DNA of 64,000 nucleotides, taken from assembly GCF_029392015.1 (NCBI RefSeq), contig NZ_CP113925.1, positions 1,612,001 to 1,676,000 on the forward strand, in the 5' to 3' direction. This DNA comes from Bifidobacterium sp. ESL0728. GTDB taxonomy: Bacteria; Actinomycetota; Actinomycetes; Actinomycetales; Bifidobacteriaceae. The position numbers and the translations under genes were made by a program. Position 1 is the stretch's first letter, and every line of letters starts with the position of its first letter. The notes under the pieces are model-generated. The model saw nothing but the letters and a program-made list of their open reading frames with translations. It was not told where the DNA came from and ran no database searches. This document shows, piece by piece, positions 18,462 to 27,985 of this stretch.

Positions 18462-21400
18462 TTACCGATAGAGTTTCATGCCTTGCGGGGAGGGCGTGAA
18501 ACCAGCGGTGCGCAATAGCTGCGTGTAGTGATTCAAAGCGGTTAACTGTTCGCCGTTGACATCGCGGAAGGTGACGCTGCCGCGTTTGTTGCCGGTTCGC
18601 CGGCCTGATTCATATTGTGAGCGCAAGGTATCGGCCAACTGGGTGATAGCGCGTTGCAGCTCGAAATCAGTGGCCTTGAAACACAGCAGATGATGGCTGG
18701 ACGGGACGGCGTAAAGTATCGGTTTACCTTCAATGAAGATGACCATGGAACCAACCTTGCGCATTGGTTGAACTGGCTTCGCACGCTTATGCTTGGCCCC
18801 GACGCTGGTACTGGCAGGCTGGCTATCGTTCGACTGAACCGACGGCTTGCTTGGCACGTGTTTCCCTTCACCTTCTTGCGAATCTCTTATCGCTTGAGCA
18901 GTGTCAATGCTGGCAGATTTGACAGCAGTCGAATCGTTCTCCTGATTGATTTCGGCGCTGCCGTTATGGGCGATACCAGCTAAACCGTCGGGCGTGTTTA
19001 ACGACGGCCATGCCACGGTGCCACCAGCGAGACTGGCTGAGTCGGCGGCATCCAACGCCACCGCAAGCGGGGCATCTTGCACGCGCCACTGACGCAATTG
19101 GTCGATTGTGGTACGTTCTGCAAATTGAACCGCAGAAAGACCTCGAACGAACATGCCCCGCACCAACGTGCCGGTGGCTTCCATCTGTTTCAAAACCGGA
19201 TAGATATCCGAAAAACTCAAGTCTTCCGGATCCATATCCATCAGAGGCGGTGCGATGATGCCATAACGGTCAAGCAGCGTTTCGACCTGCGTGACGGCAC
19301 GTTGTTCCGGACTTACATCTTGCGATTGCGGCACAGCCGACCAGAGACCGGCCAATGTTCCCGGCAATTGCGGGCGCCGTTCAACCCGCGCGCGGCCGTA
19401 TAGCCGATGACGGCTCATTGATGCTCTTGCATATAAACGACGCGAAGCTTGAGAACCGCTACCATTTTGCAGCAATGCGCGAACCGGGGCGAACGACGAA
19501 TTGGTGACCTGCCCTCGCCACACCAATGACCACACTGCACGTTCGAAACCGGAGTCGCCGACAGATGACATTCTCACCTCTCCGGTCAGAGGGTTCACGA
19601 CCTCCTCCGGTTTGTCTCCACCCTGAAGCTGCCATTGATGTTCCAGCTGCTCTGCACGATAGGAGCCTCCAAGTCCCAATGCAGCCATGATGCCGTTACC
19701 GGCCGAATCGCTATCATCATCATCGACATCGGCACCAACGTTGCCAAGTAAGGGCGAATCAGCAAGATAGAACGCGATTTTGCCAGGCTTTGTGGCCGAT
19801 TCCGGACTAGTGGATAAGTTTTCATCCTTAGAGCCCACCCAAATAATCTCACCGGACGAAAGCAGCTCGTCAAGCAACGATGAGGTAAAATCCGGCACTC
19901 TAGCGGGAAATACTGATGACTCCCACATCACGGCCGGCAACGGCATGCCTTCCAGCTGCTCGATGACACGCAACAGGCCATCTGTTCCGGTAAAGCGCGG
20001 CCAGGCAGTCTGAATCTCCGACGGCATATCTTCGATTGCCTCACCATTAGCTGTCCGCTCATCACCAGTCAGATGCCGTTTATCGCCAAAACCATGCGCA
20101 AAAGTACTTTCGCTGGCTTTCGTGCCAATCCCCTGCCGAACCAGCAGCCACGACTGATAGATCTCAGGATTGGCAGGTTTCAAGGATTTGCGTGTCAGCG
20201 TCTGCGAGCGCGAGCGGATGCGACGGAACACCTCGCGGTGCAGATATTGCGGATTTGACAGGTCTTTGACAAACTCGCCAGTCATAAGCACGCCTCGGGC
20301 CTTCAGATCATCGAGCTCATGAACCACCGTGGCGGCGTCCAAGCCAAGTTCCTTCACGGCCTGATCCGCCGTGAACGGCCCATGCGTTTTGGCGAACCGC
20401 ACCATTCTGCCGCTGACGTCATCAGGCTCCAGCTCATTCCAGAACTGCCGATGGCTCAGCTCTTCCTCGACCTGCTTGATGGCCTTCGGATCGAGGACAT
20501 CGGCGATATGCCCGCTGCCAAGAAGCTCTTCCAAGACTTCCGGATCCATCGCCAGAAGCGAGGCACGGCGTTCGGCCTGCGGCGAATCATATTCGTACAT
20601 CACCGAACCTACGAAACCGAATAGCAGGTTCTGCGCGAACGGCGAGGGACTTTGCGTCTCGACGTCCTTGACTTCGATTTTGCCGTCGTCGATGTCGGTC
20701 ATCAGCCGCTTCAACGCGGGCAAATCGTAGACATCCTGCAAGCACTCGCGGGCTGTTTCCAAGACCAGCGGGAAATTGTGCTGGGTCTTGGCCGCGGCCA
20801 ACAGTTCCGAAGCACGCAGACGCTGCTGCCACAACGGCACGCGCTTGCCGGGATTCATCCTCGGCATGTAAAGCGAGCGCGCGGCACATTCACGGAACCT
20901 GGTCGCGAAAAGCACCGAGTCGCCGATCTCTTCTTCCACATCCCGCAGCAGCTCGTCGGCGTCGAACTGGAAGAGCTCGGCGGCGCTGACATGGCTGTCC
21001 TGCTCAGGCAACCGCACCACGATACCGTCGTCGGTGGCATAGGTCTGCCCGTCGAAGCCATACTTACGCTTGAGTCGGTTGGTGATGGCCAGCGCCCACG
21101 GTTCGTGCACACGCCGGCCAAACGGGGAATGCAGGATGATACGCCAGTCCCCTTCCTCGTCCTGGCAACGTTCGATGACGATGGTTTTGTCGGTGGGCAG
21201 CGCTCCCGTGGCGGCTTTCTGCTCAGAGAGTAAGCGGGCAAGATTGGCTCTGCCATTGTCGTCCAAACCGTTGTCACATAAGCGGTTTTCGGTGACAGCA
21301 TCGAAATGTGGCTCGGCATTGTCGCTATTAGATTGTGATATATCCGAAGTCGATGACGATGCCGATATCAAACCATTGCCGACCTCACGGACGAACGCAC

Positions 21401-23693
21401 CCAGCAACGCACCGAAACCTGCGTCGCGTCCGGGCCCCTCCCCGTGCCAGAACGGCAGACGCGCGGTTCGTCCGGGAGCCGGGGTGACCACCACACGGTC
21501 GTTGGTGATCTCGTCGATCTGCCAGGTCGAGGTGCCAAGCGTGATGACGTCGCCGACGCGGGATTCGTAGACCATCTCCTCGTCGAGCTCTCCCACCTTC
21601 TTGCGGCCCGATCCGGCATCGGCTTCGGGTAGGACGACGGTATAGGTTCCACGGTCGGGAATGGTGCCACCACTGGTGACGGCCAGACGCTGGGCTCCGG
21701 GGCGTGCGGAGATGATACCTTGTTCGGCATTGAGTTGCAGCGGTGGCCGGAACGCCGAAAATTCCTCGGAATTGTAAGCACCGGTGAGCATACCGATGAC
21801 GTTATCGAACATATCGCGCGAAAGCTTGGCAAACGGCGCAGTGCGACGCACAGCGGCATACCAATCGTCGGTTTTGAGGTCATCCATCGCTGCTGAAGCA
21901 ACCGTCTGCTGAGCCAAAATATCGAGCGGATTATGGCGTACGGCCAATGGCTCGATCTCACTGCGCCTCATGCTTTCCACAGTCGCCGTGGAAGTAATCA
22001 ATTCCTGACGGGTCAACGGATAGAACAGCGCGTGCGAAACCCCGCCAACGCGGTGGTCGGCCCTTCCGACGCGCTGCAAGCCGGACGAAACGGACAAGGG
22101 CGGGGCGACTTGGATGACCATATCGACCGAACCCATATCGATGCCGAGTTCAAGGCTGCTGGTGGCAACCACACAACGCAGACGGCCGTGCTTCAGATCT
22201 TCCTCGATGACTTTGCGCCGTTCCTTGGAAACGGATCCGTGGTGGGCCATGGCGATGGTCTCGCTTTTCGGGTGCGAACCAACAAGCGACGTGGAGGAAC
22301 CGACGACGGAATCGTAATGCTTGCCGTCGCCGTAGGAACGATTGTCGACTTCTACGCCACACACGGTTTCAGCGTACAAATCGTTGATACGCGCTGTGAG
22401 CCGTTCGGCCAACCCCCGTGAATTGACGAAAACAAGCGTGCTGTGATGGCTCAGAATTTCGTCGAGGATACTGCGCTCGACCGCCGGCCAGATGGAGTGC
22501 GAGGCGGAGGCAGTCGGCGAGGAATAGTCGCCATGTCTGGTCGATAGCACATCGGTATTATCGGACTTGGTGCCGCTGCCTGCAGAAGTAAATCCTGACT
22601 TTGAAATGGATTTCGGTGTCCCGGATTGCCTGAATCCTTCCGAACTATCGGTATTCGATGCATCGAAACCCGAAGCCAAAACAGGCATCGGATTCACACT
22701 CTGGTCGGATCCGCCGAAATTGCCGGAAACGCCACCATACGTTCCCGTATTGTGATATCGGTCTTGCTGTGTATCAGATTCGCTACTTGACGAATTTTTG
22801 CGGGCTTCAGCCAAGGCACGCATGGCGGGACTTACGCCACTGATGTGGCCAGAGCCTTCATGACCTTGAGCACTCCCAGCAGTATTTGTATTATTCTTAT
22901 TGGCGCCGCCAACATGAAACCCGCCTTCGTCGTCGGACGATGTGCCCAACGCGCCCATGTCCGCAACAGGTTCGACTATTTTCAGATCCATGTGCACCGG
23001 GTCAGCGGCATCAACGATTGCAACCGGCTGGTCGCCGCCCAGAAAGAACGCGGCTTCCTTCGGCGGATTGACCGTGGCCGAAAGCCCGATACGCTGCACT
23101 TTTCGGCCGGCCAGCAAATCAAGGCGTTCCAGACTCAATGCCAGATGCGCCCCGCGTTTGGTGGCGGCGAGCGCATGAACCTCATCGACGATTACGGTTT
23201 CGACGCCTTTGAGGATGCGTCGGGCTTTCGACGTCAGGAGCAGATACAGCGATTCCGGAGTGGTAATCAAAATATCCGGCGGATGAGCGGCAATGCGACG
23301 GCGTTCCTTGGCAGTAGTGTCCCCCGAACGAATCGCCACGTCGATATCAGGTGGCTTCAAACCTTGCGTAACGCACTCGGCTGCTATACCTTCCAGCGGA
23401 ACCCTCAGGTTGCGTTCAACATCGGCTCCCAGCGCCTTCAACGGCGAAATATAAAGCACCTTGACACCAGGCTTATTGGATTTGTCTGGATTGCCCGACT
23501 CCCCAATCAATCCGTCGATGGCGGAAAGGAACGCGGCCAATGTCTTGCCGGAACCGGTGGGCGCGACCACCAAGACATTTTCCTTGGCTTTGATATGCGG
23601 CCAAGCCTCTTGCTGGGCATCGGTGGGCGCGGGAAACGCATGCCTGAACCACGCCATGGTAGGCGTCGAAAACAGATTCAGACATTCGTACAT
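18462..23693 (-). CDS. lhr: Large Lhr-type ATP-dependent helicase
   Basis: A 1743-residue superfamily 2 3'-5' DNA helicase of the long Lhr class, implicated in DNA repair in mycobacteria. Motif I APTGSGKT is at 44-51, motif II DEVH at 170-173 and SATVNPP at 205-211. The second RecA domain carries TSSLELGIDMGSVDMV and LQRVGRADHRVGG. Winged-helix and Lhr-core domains follow, with GRRVHEPWALAI and GRARVERRPQLPGTLAGLW. Between the RecA domains lies a Ser/Gly/Asn/Asp-rich insertion (about 248-398), and a second disordered tract precedes the C-terminus. The first ATG has no ribosome binding site, but a -10 GATAAT ends seven bases before it, so a leaderless mRNA is likely. Confidence 0.94.
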   Translation of the reverse strand: MYECLNLFSTPTMAWFRHAFPAPTDAQQEAWPHIKAKENVLVVAPTGSGKTLAAFLSAIDGLIGESGNPDKSNKPGVKVLYISPLKALGADVERNLRVPLEGIAAECVTQGLKPPDIDVAIRSGDTTAKERRRIAAHPPDILITTPESLYLLLTSKARRILKGVETVIVDEVHALAATKRGAHLALSLERLDLLAGRKVQRIGLSATVNPPKEAAFFLGGDQPVAIVDAADPVHMDLKIVEPVADMGALGTSSDDEGGFHVGGANKNNTNTAGSAQGHEGSGHISGVSPAMRALAEARKNSSSSESDTQQDRYHNTGTYGGVSGNFGGSDQSVNPMPVLASGFDASNTDSSEGFRQSGTPKSISKSGFTSAGSGTKSDNTDVLSTRHGDYSSPTASASHSIWPAVERSILDEILSHHSTLVFVNSRGLAERLTARINDLYAETVCGVEVDNRSYGDGKHYDSVVGSSTSLVGSHPKSETIAMAHHGSVSKERRKVIEEDLKHGRLRCVVATSSLELGIDMGSVDMVIQVAPPLSVSSGLQRVGRADHRVGGVSHALFYPLTRQELITSTATVESMRRSEIEPLAVRHNPLDILAQQTVASAAMDDLKTDDWYAAVRRTAPFAKLSRDMFDNVIGMLTGAYNSEEFSAFRPPLQLNAEQGIISARPGAQRLAVTSGGTIPDRGTYTVVLPEADAGSGRKKVGELDEEMVYESRVGDVITLGTSTWQIDEITNDRVVVTPAPGRTARLPFWHGEGPGRDAGFGALLGAFVREVGNGLISASSSTSDISQSNSDNAEPHFDAVTENRLCDNGLDDNGRANLARLLSEQKAATGALPTDKTIVIERCQDEEGDWRIILHSPFGRRVHEPWALAITNRLKRKYGFDGQTYATDDGIVVRLPEQDSHVSAAELFQFDADELLRDVEEEIGDSVLFATRFRECAARSLYMPRMNPGKRVPLWQQRLRASELLAAAKTQHNFPLVLETARECLQDVYDLPALKRLMTDIDDGKIEVKDVETQSPSPFAQNLLFGFVGSVMYEYDSPQAERRASLLAMDPEVLEELLGSGHIADVLDPKAIKQVEEELSHRQFWNELEPDDVSGRMVRFAKTHGPFTADQAVKELGLDAATVVHELDDLKARGVLMTGEFVKDLSNPQYLHREVFRRIRSRSQTLTRKSLKPANPEIYQSWLLVRQGIGTKASESTFAHGFGDKRHLTGDERTANGEAIEDMPSEIQTAWPRFTGTDGLLRVIEQLEGMPLPAVMWESSVFPARVPDFTSSLLDELLSSGEIIWVGSKDENLSTSPESATKPGKIAFYLADSPLLGNVGADVDDDDSDSAGNGIMAALGLGGSYRAEQLEHQWQLQGGDKPEEVVNPLTGEVRMSSVGDSGFERAVWSLVWRGQVTNSSFAPVRALLQNGSGSQASRRLYARASMSRHRLYGRARVERRPQLPGTLAGLWSAVPQSQDVSPEQRAVTQVETLLDRYGIIAPPLMDMDPEDLSFSDIYPVLKQMEATGTLVRGMFVRGLSAVQFAERTTIDQLRQWRVQDAPLAVALDAADSASLAGGTVAWPSLNTPDGLAGIAHNGSAEINQENDSTAVKSASIDTAQAIRDSQEGEGKHVPSKPSVQSNDSQPASTSVGAKHKRAKPVQPMRKVGSMVIFIEGKPILYAVPSSHHLLCFKATDFELQRAITQLADTLRSQYESGRRTGNKRGSVTFRDVNGEQLTALNHYTQLLRTAGFTPSPQGMKLYR

Positions 23694-23700
23694 ATGTTCG
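23687..23700 (-). promoter_or_regulatory. LexA-like SOS box over the lhr start codon
   Basis: Reads CGAACATATGTACG on the coding strand, matching 13 of 14 bases of the Gram-positive LexA consensus CGAACATATGTTCG. It lies directly downstream of the -10 and covers both the predicted transcription start and the ATG, an effective repressor position. One base of the second half-site differs (GTAC instead of GTTC). Confidence 0.6.
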
Positions 23701-23706
23701 ATTATC
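23701..23706 (-). promoter_or_regulatory. -10 element of lhr
   Basis: GATAAT on the minus strand with seven bases to the ATG. This predicts initiation at or next to the start codon. No clear -35 was recognised. Confidence 0.5.
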
Positions 23707-23736
23707 GCAACGCCTCAAGACGTTGCCGACCAAGCA

Positions 23737-25014
23737 TCAGGCCTGATGACCTACCTTGCGTCGCAGCATCTCGTGCATGACAACCATAAGCACCAGCAAC
23801 ACCAACAGATACCACGGATACAAGGCGATAGAGATATGTTGCGCAATCAGTCCGAACACGGGAGGCATGATCATGGAACCGGCATAGGCGCAAGCCATCT
23901 GCACCCCGACAATCGCTTGCGAACGCTCCACACCGAAATAGGCCGGGGTGGAATGAATGACGCAGGGATAGATCGGTGCGCATCCCAGCCCGATCAGCAC
24001 CAAGCCGACAACAGTGGCCGCATGCCCCGGCAATGGGATGAGCATGACGATGATGCCCAGGCCCAGAACGGCCTGACCGATGCGAATCATTGTCGGGTCG
24101 TCGAACTTCATGGTCATGAATCCGCTCAGCGCGCGACCTGCGGTAATGCCCAGATAGAACAAGCTCGCGAGGCTTGCCGCGGTGACCTTGCTGATGCTGT
24201 CGTGACCGACCATGTAGCTTGACGCCCAGAGCCCCGAAGTAGTCTCGATGGCGCAATAGCAGAAGAACATTACCAGAATCTCTTTGGCGCCGCGGATGGC
24301 AAGCACCCCGCGCACGCCCAGCGGCTTGACGGGCTTAGGCTCAGCCTCTGCTTTGTTTTCGGCCTTGGTGTCGGCCGCAGCTTCAGTCTCAGCCTCGGAA
24401 ACAGCCTCGACCGCGTCCACCGGGGCTTTATCCTCGTTCTGCTCGGAACCTGTCGCCGGCACATCGTTGCGGTTTTTCCACAACGGCAGGGAGAAGACGA
24501 TGATGATGGTGAGCACAATCTGAATAATTGAAATGTAACGATAGCCCCATGGCCAGCCCTGACCGTTGGAAAGCGCGAATCCCATGATGTAGGGGCCTAC
24601 CGAGGCTCCGATGCCCCACATGCAGTGCAGCCAGCTCATGTGTCGGCTCGCGTAATGGATGGCCACGTAGTTGTTGAGGGCCGCATCCACGCCTCCGGCA
24701 CCGAGGCCGTAAGGAATCGCGATCAGCGCAAGCACCCAGTAGTTGGGTGCCACGGAGAAACCAAAAAGCGCCACTGCGGTCAAGCCGACCGAGGCGGCAG
24801 TCAGTTTGCCGGTGCCGAACCGCAGAGTCATGCGGTCGGAAAGCAGGGCCGAGACGATGGTTCCGCCGGAAATGATCATCGAAATGCCGCCGACCCAGGA
24901 AAGCGGCACACCCATCTGCGGGCGCATGCTCGGCCACGCGGCACCGAGCAGGGAATCTGGCAGTCCCAGTGAAATGAACGCCAGATAGATGACGGCCAGC
25001 AGCAGATTGGTCAC
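23737..25014 (-). CDS. Major facilitator superfamily transporter (sugar/fucose-permease-like)
   Basis: A 425-residue twelve-helix transporter. The N-terminal LAFISLGLPDSLLGAAWP and the later GLGAGGVDAALNNYVA resemble MFS members related to fucose and other sugar permeases. The central cytoplasmic loop (about 178-228) is a low-complexity Glu/Ala/Lys stretch. It has a GTG start with the strong ribosome binding site AAAGGAG; the first helix begins at residue 4. No sugar-utilisation genes flank it, so the substrate remains open. Confidence 0.85.
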   Translation of the reverse strand: MTNLLLAVIYLAFISLGLPDSLLGAAWPSMRPQMGVPLSWVGGISMIISGGTIVSALLSDRMTLRFGTGKLTAASVGLTAVALFGFSVAPNYWVLALIAIPYGLGAGGVDAALNNYVAIHYASRHMSWLHCMWGIGASVGPYIMGFALSNGQGWPWGYRYISIIQIVLTIIIVFSLPLWKNRNDVPATGSEQNEDKAPVDAVEAVSEAETEAAADTKAENKAEAEPKPVKPLGVRGVLAIRGAKEILVMFFCYCAIETTSGLWASSYMVGHDSISKVTAASLASLFYLGITAGRALSGFMTMKFDDPTMIRIGQAVLGLGIIVMLIPLPGHAATVVGLVLIGLGCAPIYPCVIHSTPAYFGVERSQAIVGVQMACAYAGSMIMPPVFGLIAQHISIALYPWYLLVLLVLMVVMHEMLRRKVGHQA

Positions 25015-25254
25015 GATAACTCCTTTGGGTCATGACTGCGATTCCAGACCTGGTAGATGGTGAACCGGATCAAAGACAACGTTTTCATTCTCTCACACGG
25101 GTGGGGACGAATGGGAAATCACCAAGTAAGCTTTTCTCACGATATGGGATATTCGATAGCCAAGAAAGGCAATAAACACAACGAATCTTGGTTATATAAA
25201 ACCTGCCCATACCGCAATTGTTACGATAAGGGCAAGGGACTGTTGCAATCGCTA

Positions 25255-27741
25255 TCAGGTGTCGATCTTGGTGCGGTCGAAATCATCGGCGTTGTCAACA
25301 ATGAACTGGCGACGTGGCGGCACCTCGTCGCCCATGAGCAAGGTGAAGATGCCGCTGGCGTCCTCGGCCTCCTCCATCGAGATGCGGCGCAGCATTCTGG
25401 TGCGCGGGTCCATGGTGGTGTCGGCCAGCTGGTCGGCGTCCATCTCGCCCAGGCCCTTGTAGCGCTGCACGTCGGGGTTGTAGGCGATGCCCTTTTTGTC
25501 GAGGTCGGCGAGTTTGCCGGCCAGCTCGTCGTCGGAATAGGTGTAGATGAACTCGCCCTTGTGTTTGCCAGTCAGCGCGATGCGGTGCAGCGGCGGCACG
25601 GCGGCGTAGACATGGCCGTGCGAGATAAGCGGGCGCATGAAGCGGTAGAACAGCGTCAGCAGGAGGATGCGGATATGCGCGCCATCGACGTCGGCATCGG
25701 TCATCATGATGACCTTGTCGTAGCGGGTCTGCGTGACGTCGAAGTTTGCGCCGGAGCCAGCACCGATGACCTGGATGATCGCGGAGCATTCCTTGTTGGC
25801 GAGAATCTGGGTCATGCTGGCCTTCTGCACGTTCAGGATCTTGCCGCGAATCGGCAGGAGCGCCTGGAAACCAGAGTTGCGGGCAGCCTTCGCAGTGCCG
25901 AGTGCGGAATCACCCTCGACGATGAACAGTTCGGCCACGTCGTCGTTGCCCGGCTGGCAGTCGGAAAGCTTGGCGGGCATGGAGGCGGATTCGAGCGCGT
26001 TCTTGCGGCGGGTGACCTCTTTGGTCTTGCGTGCCTGGATGCGGGCGTGCATCTCGCCCACAATCTTCTCAAGCACTCGTCCGGACTGTTCCTTGAAGCC
26101 GCGTCGCGACCCGTTGATCATCTCACCGAACTGCTTGTCGGTCATTCTGGCGACGATGGGGCGAACCGGAGCGGTGCCGAGCACGTCCTTGGTCTGGCCT
26201 TGAAACTGCGGTTCGGCGATGCGCACGGTGACCACGGCGACGAGGCCGGCGAGGATGTCGTCGCGCTCGACCTTGTTTTTGGAATCCTTGAGGTTGACCT
26301 TGAGCTTGCGGGCATTGGCTTCGACGGCCTTGCGCACCTGACGCGTAATACTTTGCAGGAACCCGTCGACGTGCATGCCGCCGCCGGGGGTCTCCACCAC
26401 GTTGACGAAGCTGCGGATGGTCGTGTCGTAGCCGTTGACCCAGCGCAGGGCTATATTGACCGAGCAGTCTCGTTTAATCTTCTCGGCGTGCAGGTCGCCA
26501 TCGGCATCGACCGCCTGCGTCTCTTCTGTGTATGTGGCGTCGCCGGCGATGTTCCAGACCGTCGAAACGGGCTCCCCGTGGGAGAGAAAATCGACGAAGT
26601 CCTTGACGCCGCCGGTGTGCAGGAATTCCTCGACGCGCTTGTGCGGGCGTGCCGGCGCGCCGTCCGTCTCGACGTTCAGTGAAGCGTTGGTTTCCGCAAC
26701 ATTGCCGTCATTATGGTCGTCTTGAGTCTTATCGGATGGATGATTGTCATCGACTTGTGGAGTCTCGGAGTTGTCATCAGCCGCGTTGGTCTCGCCATCA
26801 TCTTCCGATAATTCCGTATCACCCTTGGCTTCATCATTTTCGGAATCATCGAACGAAACCGCGGAATTATCGAATGGAACCTCAGAATCATCGTCATCAT
26901 CGAAGGCAGAAGCCAAGGTAGGCGCTTCAGATGTCTTAGCGGCATCCACACCCGAACCGTTACCAGCGGAAGATTCCTCAGGTTGCGGGGCGTCCACTTC
27001 GAACATATCGTCCACAGCGACATCCCCGGTTTCGGGAATGTTCTCGTCGATGACCACAATCTTCAATCCCGGCACCAGGAAGCTGGTCTGGCGCACACGG
27101 TCGATGAGCTGCTCGTAGCTGAAACGCGCGGTGTCGTTGAAAATCTCGGGGTCTGCCCAATAGCGGATGCGGGTACCGGTGGTCTTCGGCGTCACCTTGC
27201 CGATGACTTCGAGTTCGGTGGGCTTGCCCTTACGGGTCTTCTTGAATTTGTTGTCCGGCGAACGATGCTCGGCGTCCGGGTCGTCGTAGGTACCGGGATG
27301 ACCCTGATGAAAGGCCATGTGATAGGTCTTGCCGTTGCGGTCGACCTCGACGTCAAGACGCGAACTCAGCGCGTTGACGACGGAAGACCCCACACCGTGC
27401 AGACCACCGGAGGCACCGTATGAGGAATTGCCGAATTTCGCGCCCGCGTGCAGCTTGGTCAACACGACCTCGACGCCGGTAAGTTTGGTTTTCTTCTCGA
27501 CGTCCACCGGGATACCGCGGCCGTTGTCGGCCACTGAAATGGAACCGTCGGTATGCAGGGTGACCACGATCTTGTCGCAGGCGCCCGCAAGCGCCTCGTC
27601 GACGGAGTTGTCGATGATCTCCCACAGGCAGTGCATGAGCCCCTGGCTGTCGGTGGTGCCGATGTACATGCCAGGCCGCTTGCGCACGGCGTCGAGCCCT
27701 TCCAGCACGGACAGGTTCTTGGCACTGTATTCCTCAACCAT
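25255..27741 (-). CDS. parE: DNA topoisomerase IV subunit B, with acidic insertion
   Basis: ATPase subunit of topoisomerase IV, partner of ParC. The GHKL ATP site is clear: EIIDNSVDEA (41-50), DNGRGIPVD (72-80) and the lid GGLHGVGSSVVNAL (112-125). The TOPRIM domain has ELFIVEGDSALGTA and MTDADVDGAHI, and the C-terminal PDVQRYKGLGEMDADQL is conserved. At 828 residues it is longer than typical because of an Asp/Glu/Asn/Ser-rich insertion (about 240-370) in the transducer domain, between VVIDENIPETG and RPHKRVEEFLHTGGV. The start MVEEYSAKNL is standard. It lies downstream of rpoD on the same strand, a common bifidobacterial order. Confidence 0.94.
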   Translation of the reverse strand: MVEEYSAKNLSVLEGLDAVRKRPGMYIGTTDSQGLMHCLWEIIDNSVDEALAGACDKIVVTLHTDGSISVADNGRGIPVDVEKKTKLTGVEVVLTKLHAGAKFGNSSYGASGGLHGVGSSVVNALSSRLDVEVDRNGKTYHMAFHQGHPGTYDDPDAEHRSPDNKFKKTRKGKPTELEVIGKVTPKTTGTRIRYWADPEIFNDTARFSYEQLIDRVRQTSFLVPGLKIVVIDENIPETGDVAVDDMFEVDAPQPEESSAGNGSGVDAAKTSEAPTLASAFDDDDDSEVPFDNSAVSFDDSENDEAKGDTELSEDDGETNAADDNSETPQVDDNHPSDKTQDDHNDGNVAETNASLNVETDGAPARPHKRVEEFLHTGGVKDFVDFLSHGEPVSTVWNIAGDATYTEETQAVDADGDLHAEKIKRDCSVNIALRWVNGYDTTIRSFVNVVETPGGGMHVDGFLQSITRQVRKAVEANARKLKVNLKDSKNKVERDDILAGLVAVVTVRIAEPQFQGQTKDVLGTAPVRPIVARMTDKQFGEMINGSRRGFKEQSGRVLEKIVGEMHARIQARKTKEVTRRKNALESASMPAKLSDCQPGNDDVAELFIVEGDSALGTAKAARNSGFQALLPIRGKILNVQKASMTQILANKECSAIIQVIGAGSGANFDVTQTRYDKVIMMTDADVDGAHIRILLLTLFYRFMRPLISHGHVYAAVPPLHRIALTGKHKGEFIYTYSDDELAGKLADLDKKGIAYNPDVQRYKGLGEMDADQLADTTMDPRTRMLRRISMEEAEDASGIFTLLMGDEVPPRRQFIVDNADDFDRTKIDT

Positions 27742-27818
27742 TGGCTTCCCTACCTACCTTACAAACGAGATTCAAGCTTTTAGCCACGAGTTATCACCAT
27801 ACCCAACAGCCTCGCCAA

Positions 27819-27854
27819 CCTTGCCCTGATAACCCTCTAAAAGATAGGGCAAGG
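27819..27854. other. Hairpin in the parE leader (outer)
   Basis: Perfect 9-bp inverted repeat CCTTGCCCT / AGGGCAAGG with an 18-base loop, 78 bases upstream of the parE start. It has no T-tract. It could be an mRNA leader structure or a regulator site. Confidence 0.45.
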
Positions 27855-27863
27855 ACCGCTGCC

Positions 27864-27905
27864 ACCCCGCTTATTGATGCGCCGAAACGATAGACAAAGC
27901 GGGGT
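27864..27905. other. Hairpin in the rpoD-parE intergenic region (inner)
   Basis: Perfect 9-bp inverted repeat ACCCCGCTT / AAGCGGGGT with a 24-base loop, between the rpoD terminator and the previous hairpin. Confidence 0.45.
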
Positions 27906-27954
27906 ATCAAAATCCGTCAAGTCTTTTATCGTCGAATCTATCAGATATGGGAAA

Positions 27955-27976
27955 CCCGCCGCGCAAAAGCGACGGG
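27955..27976 (-). terminator. Weak intrinsic terminator after rpoD
   Basis: CCCGCCGC (27955-27962) pairs with GCGACGGG (27969-27976) except for a C-A mismatch, around a 6-base loop. Only three T residues follow on the minus strand, so read-through into parE is likely. Confidence 0.45.
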
Positions 27977-27985
27977 CATCGAAAA

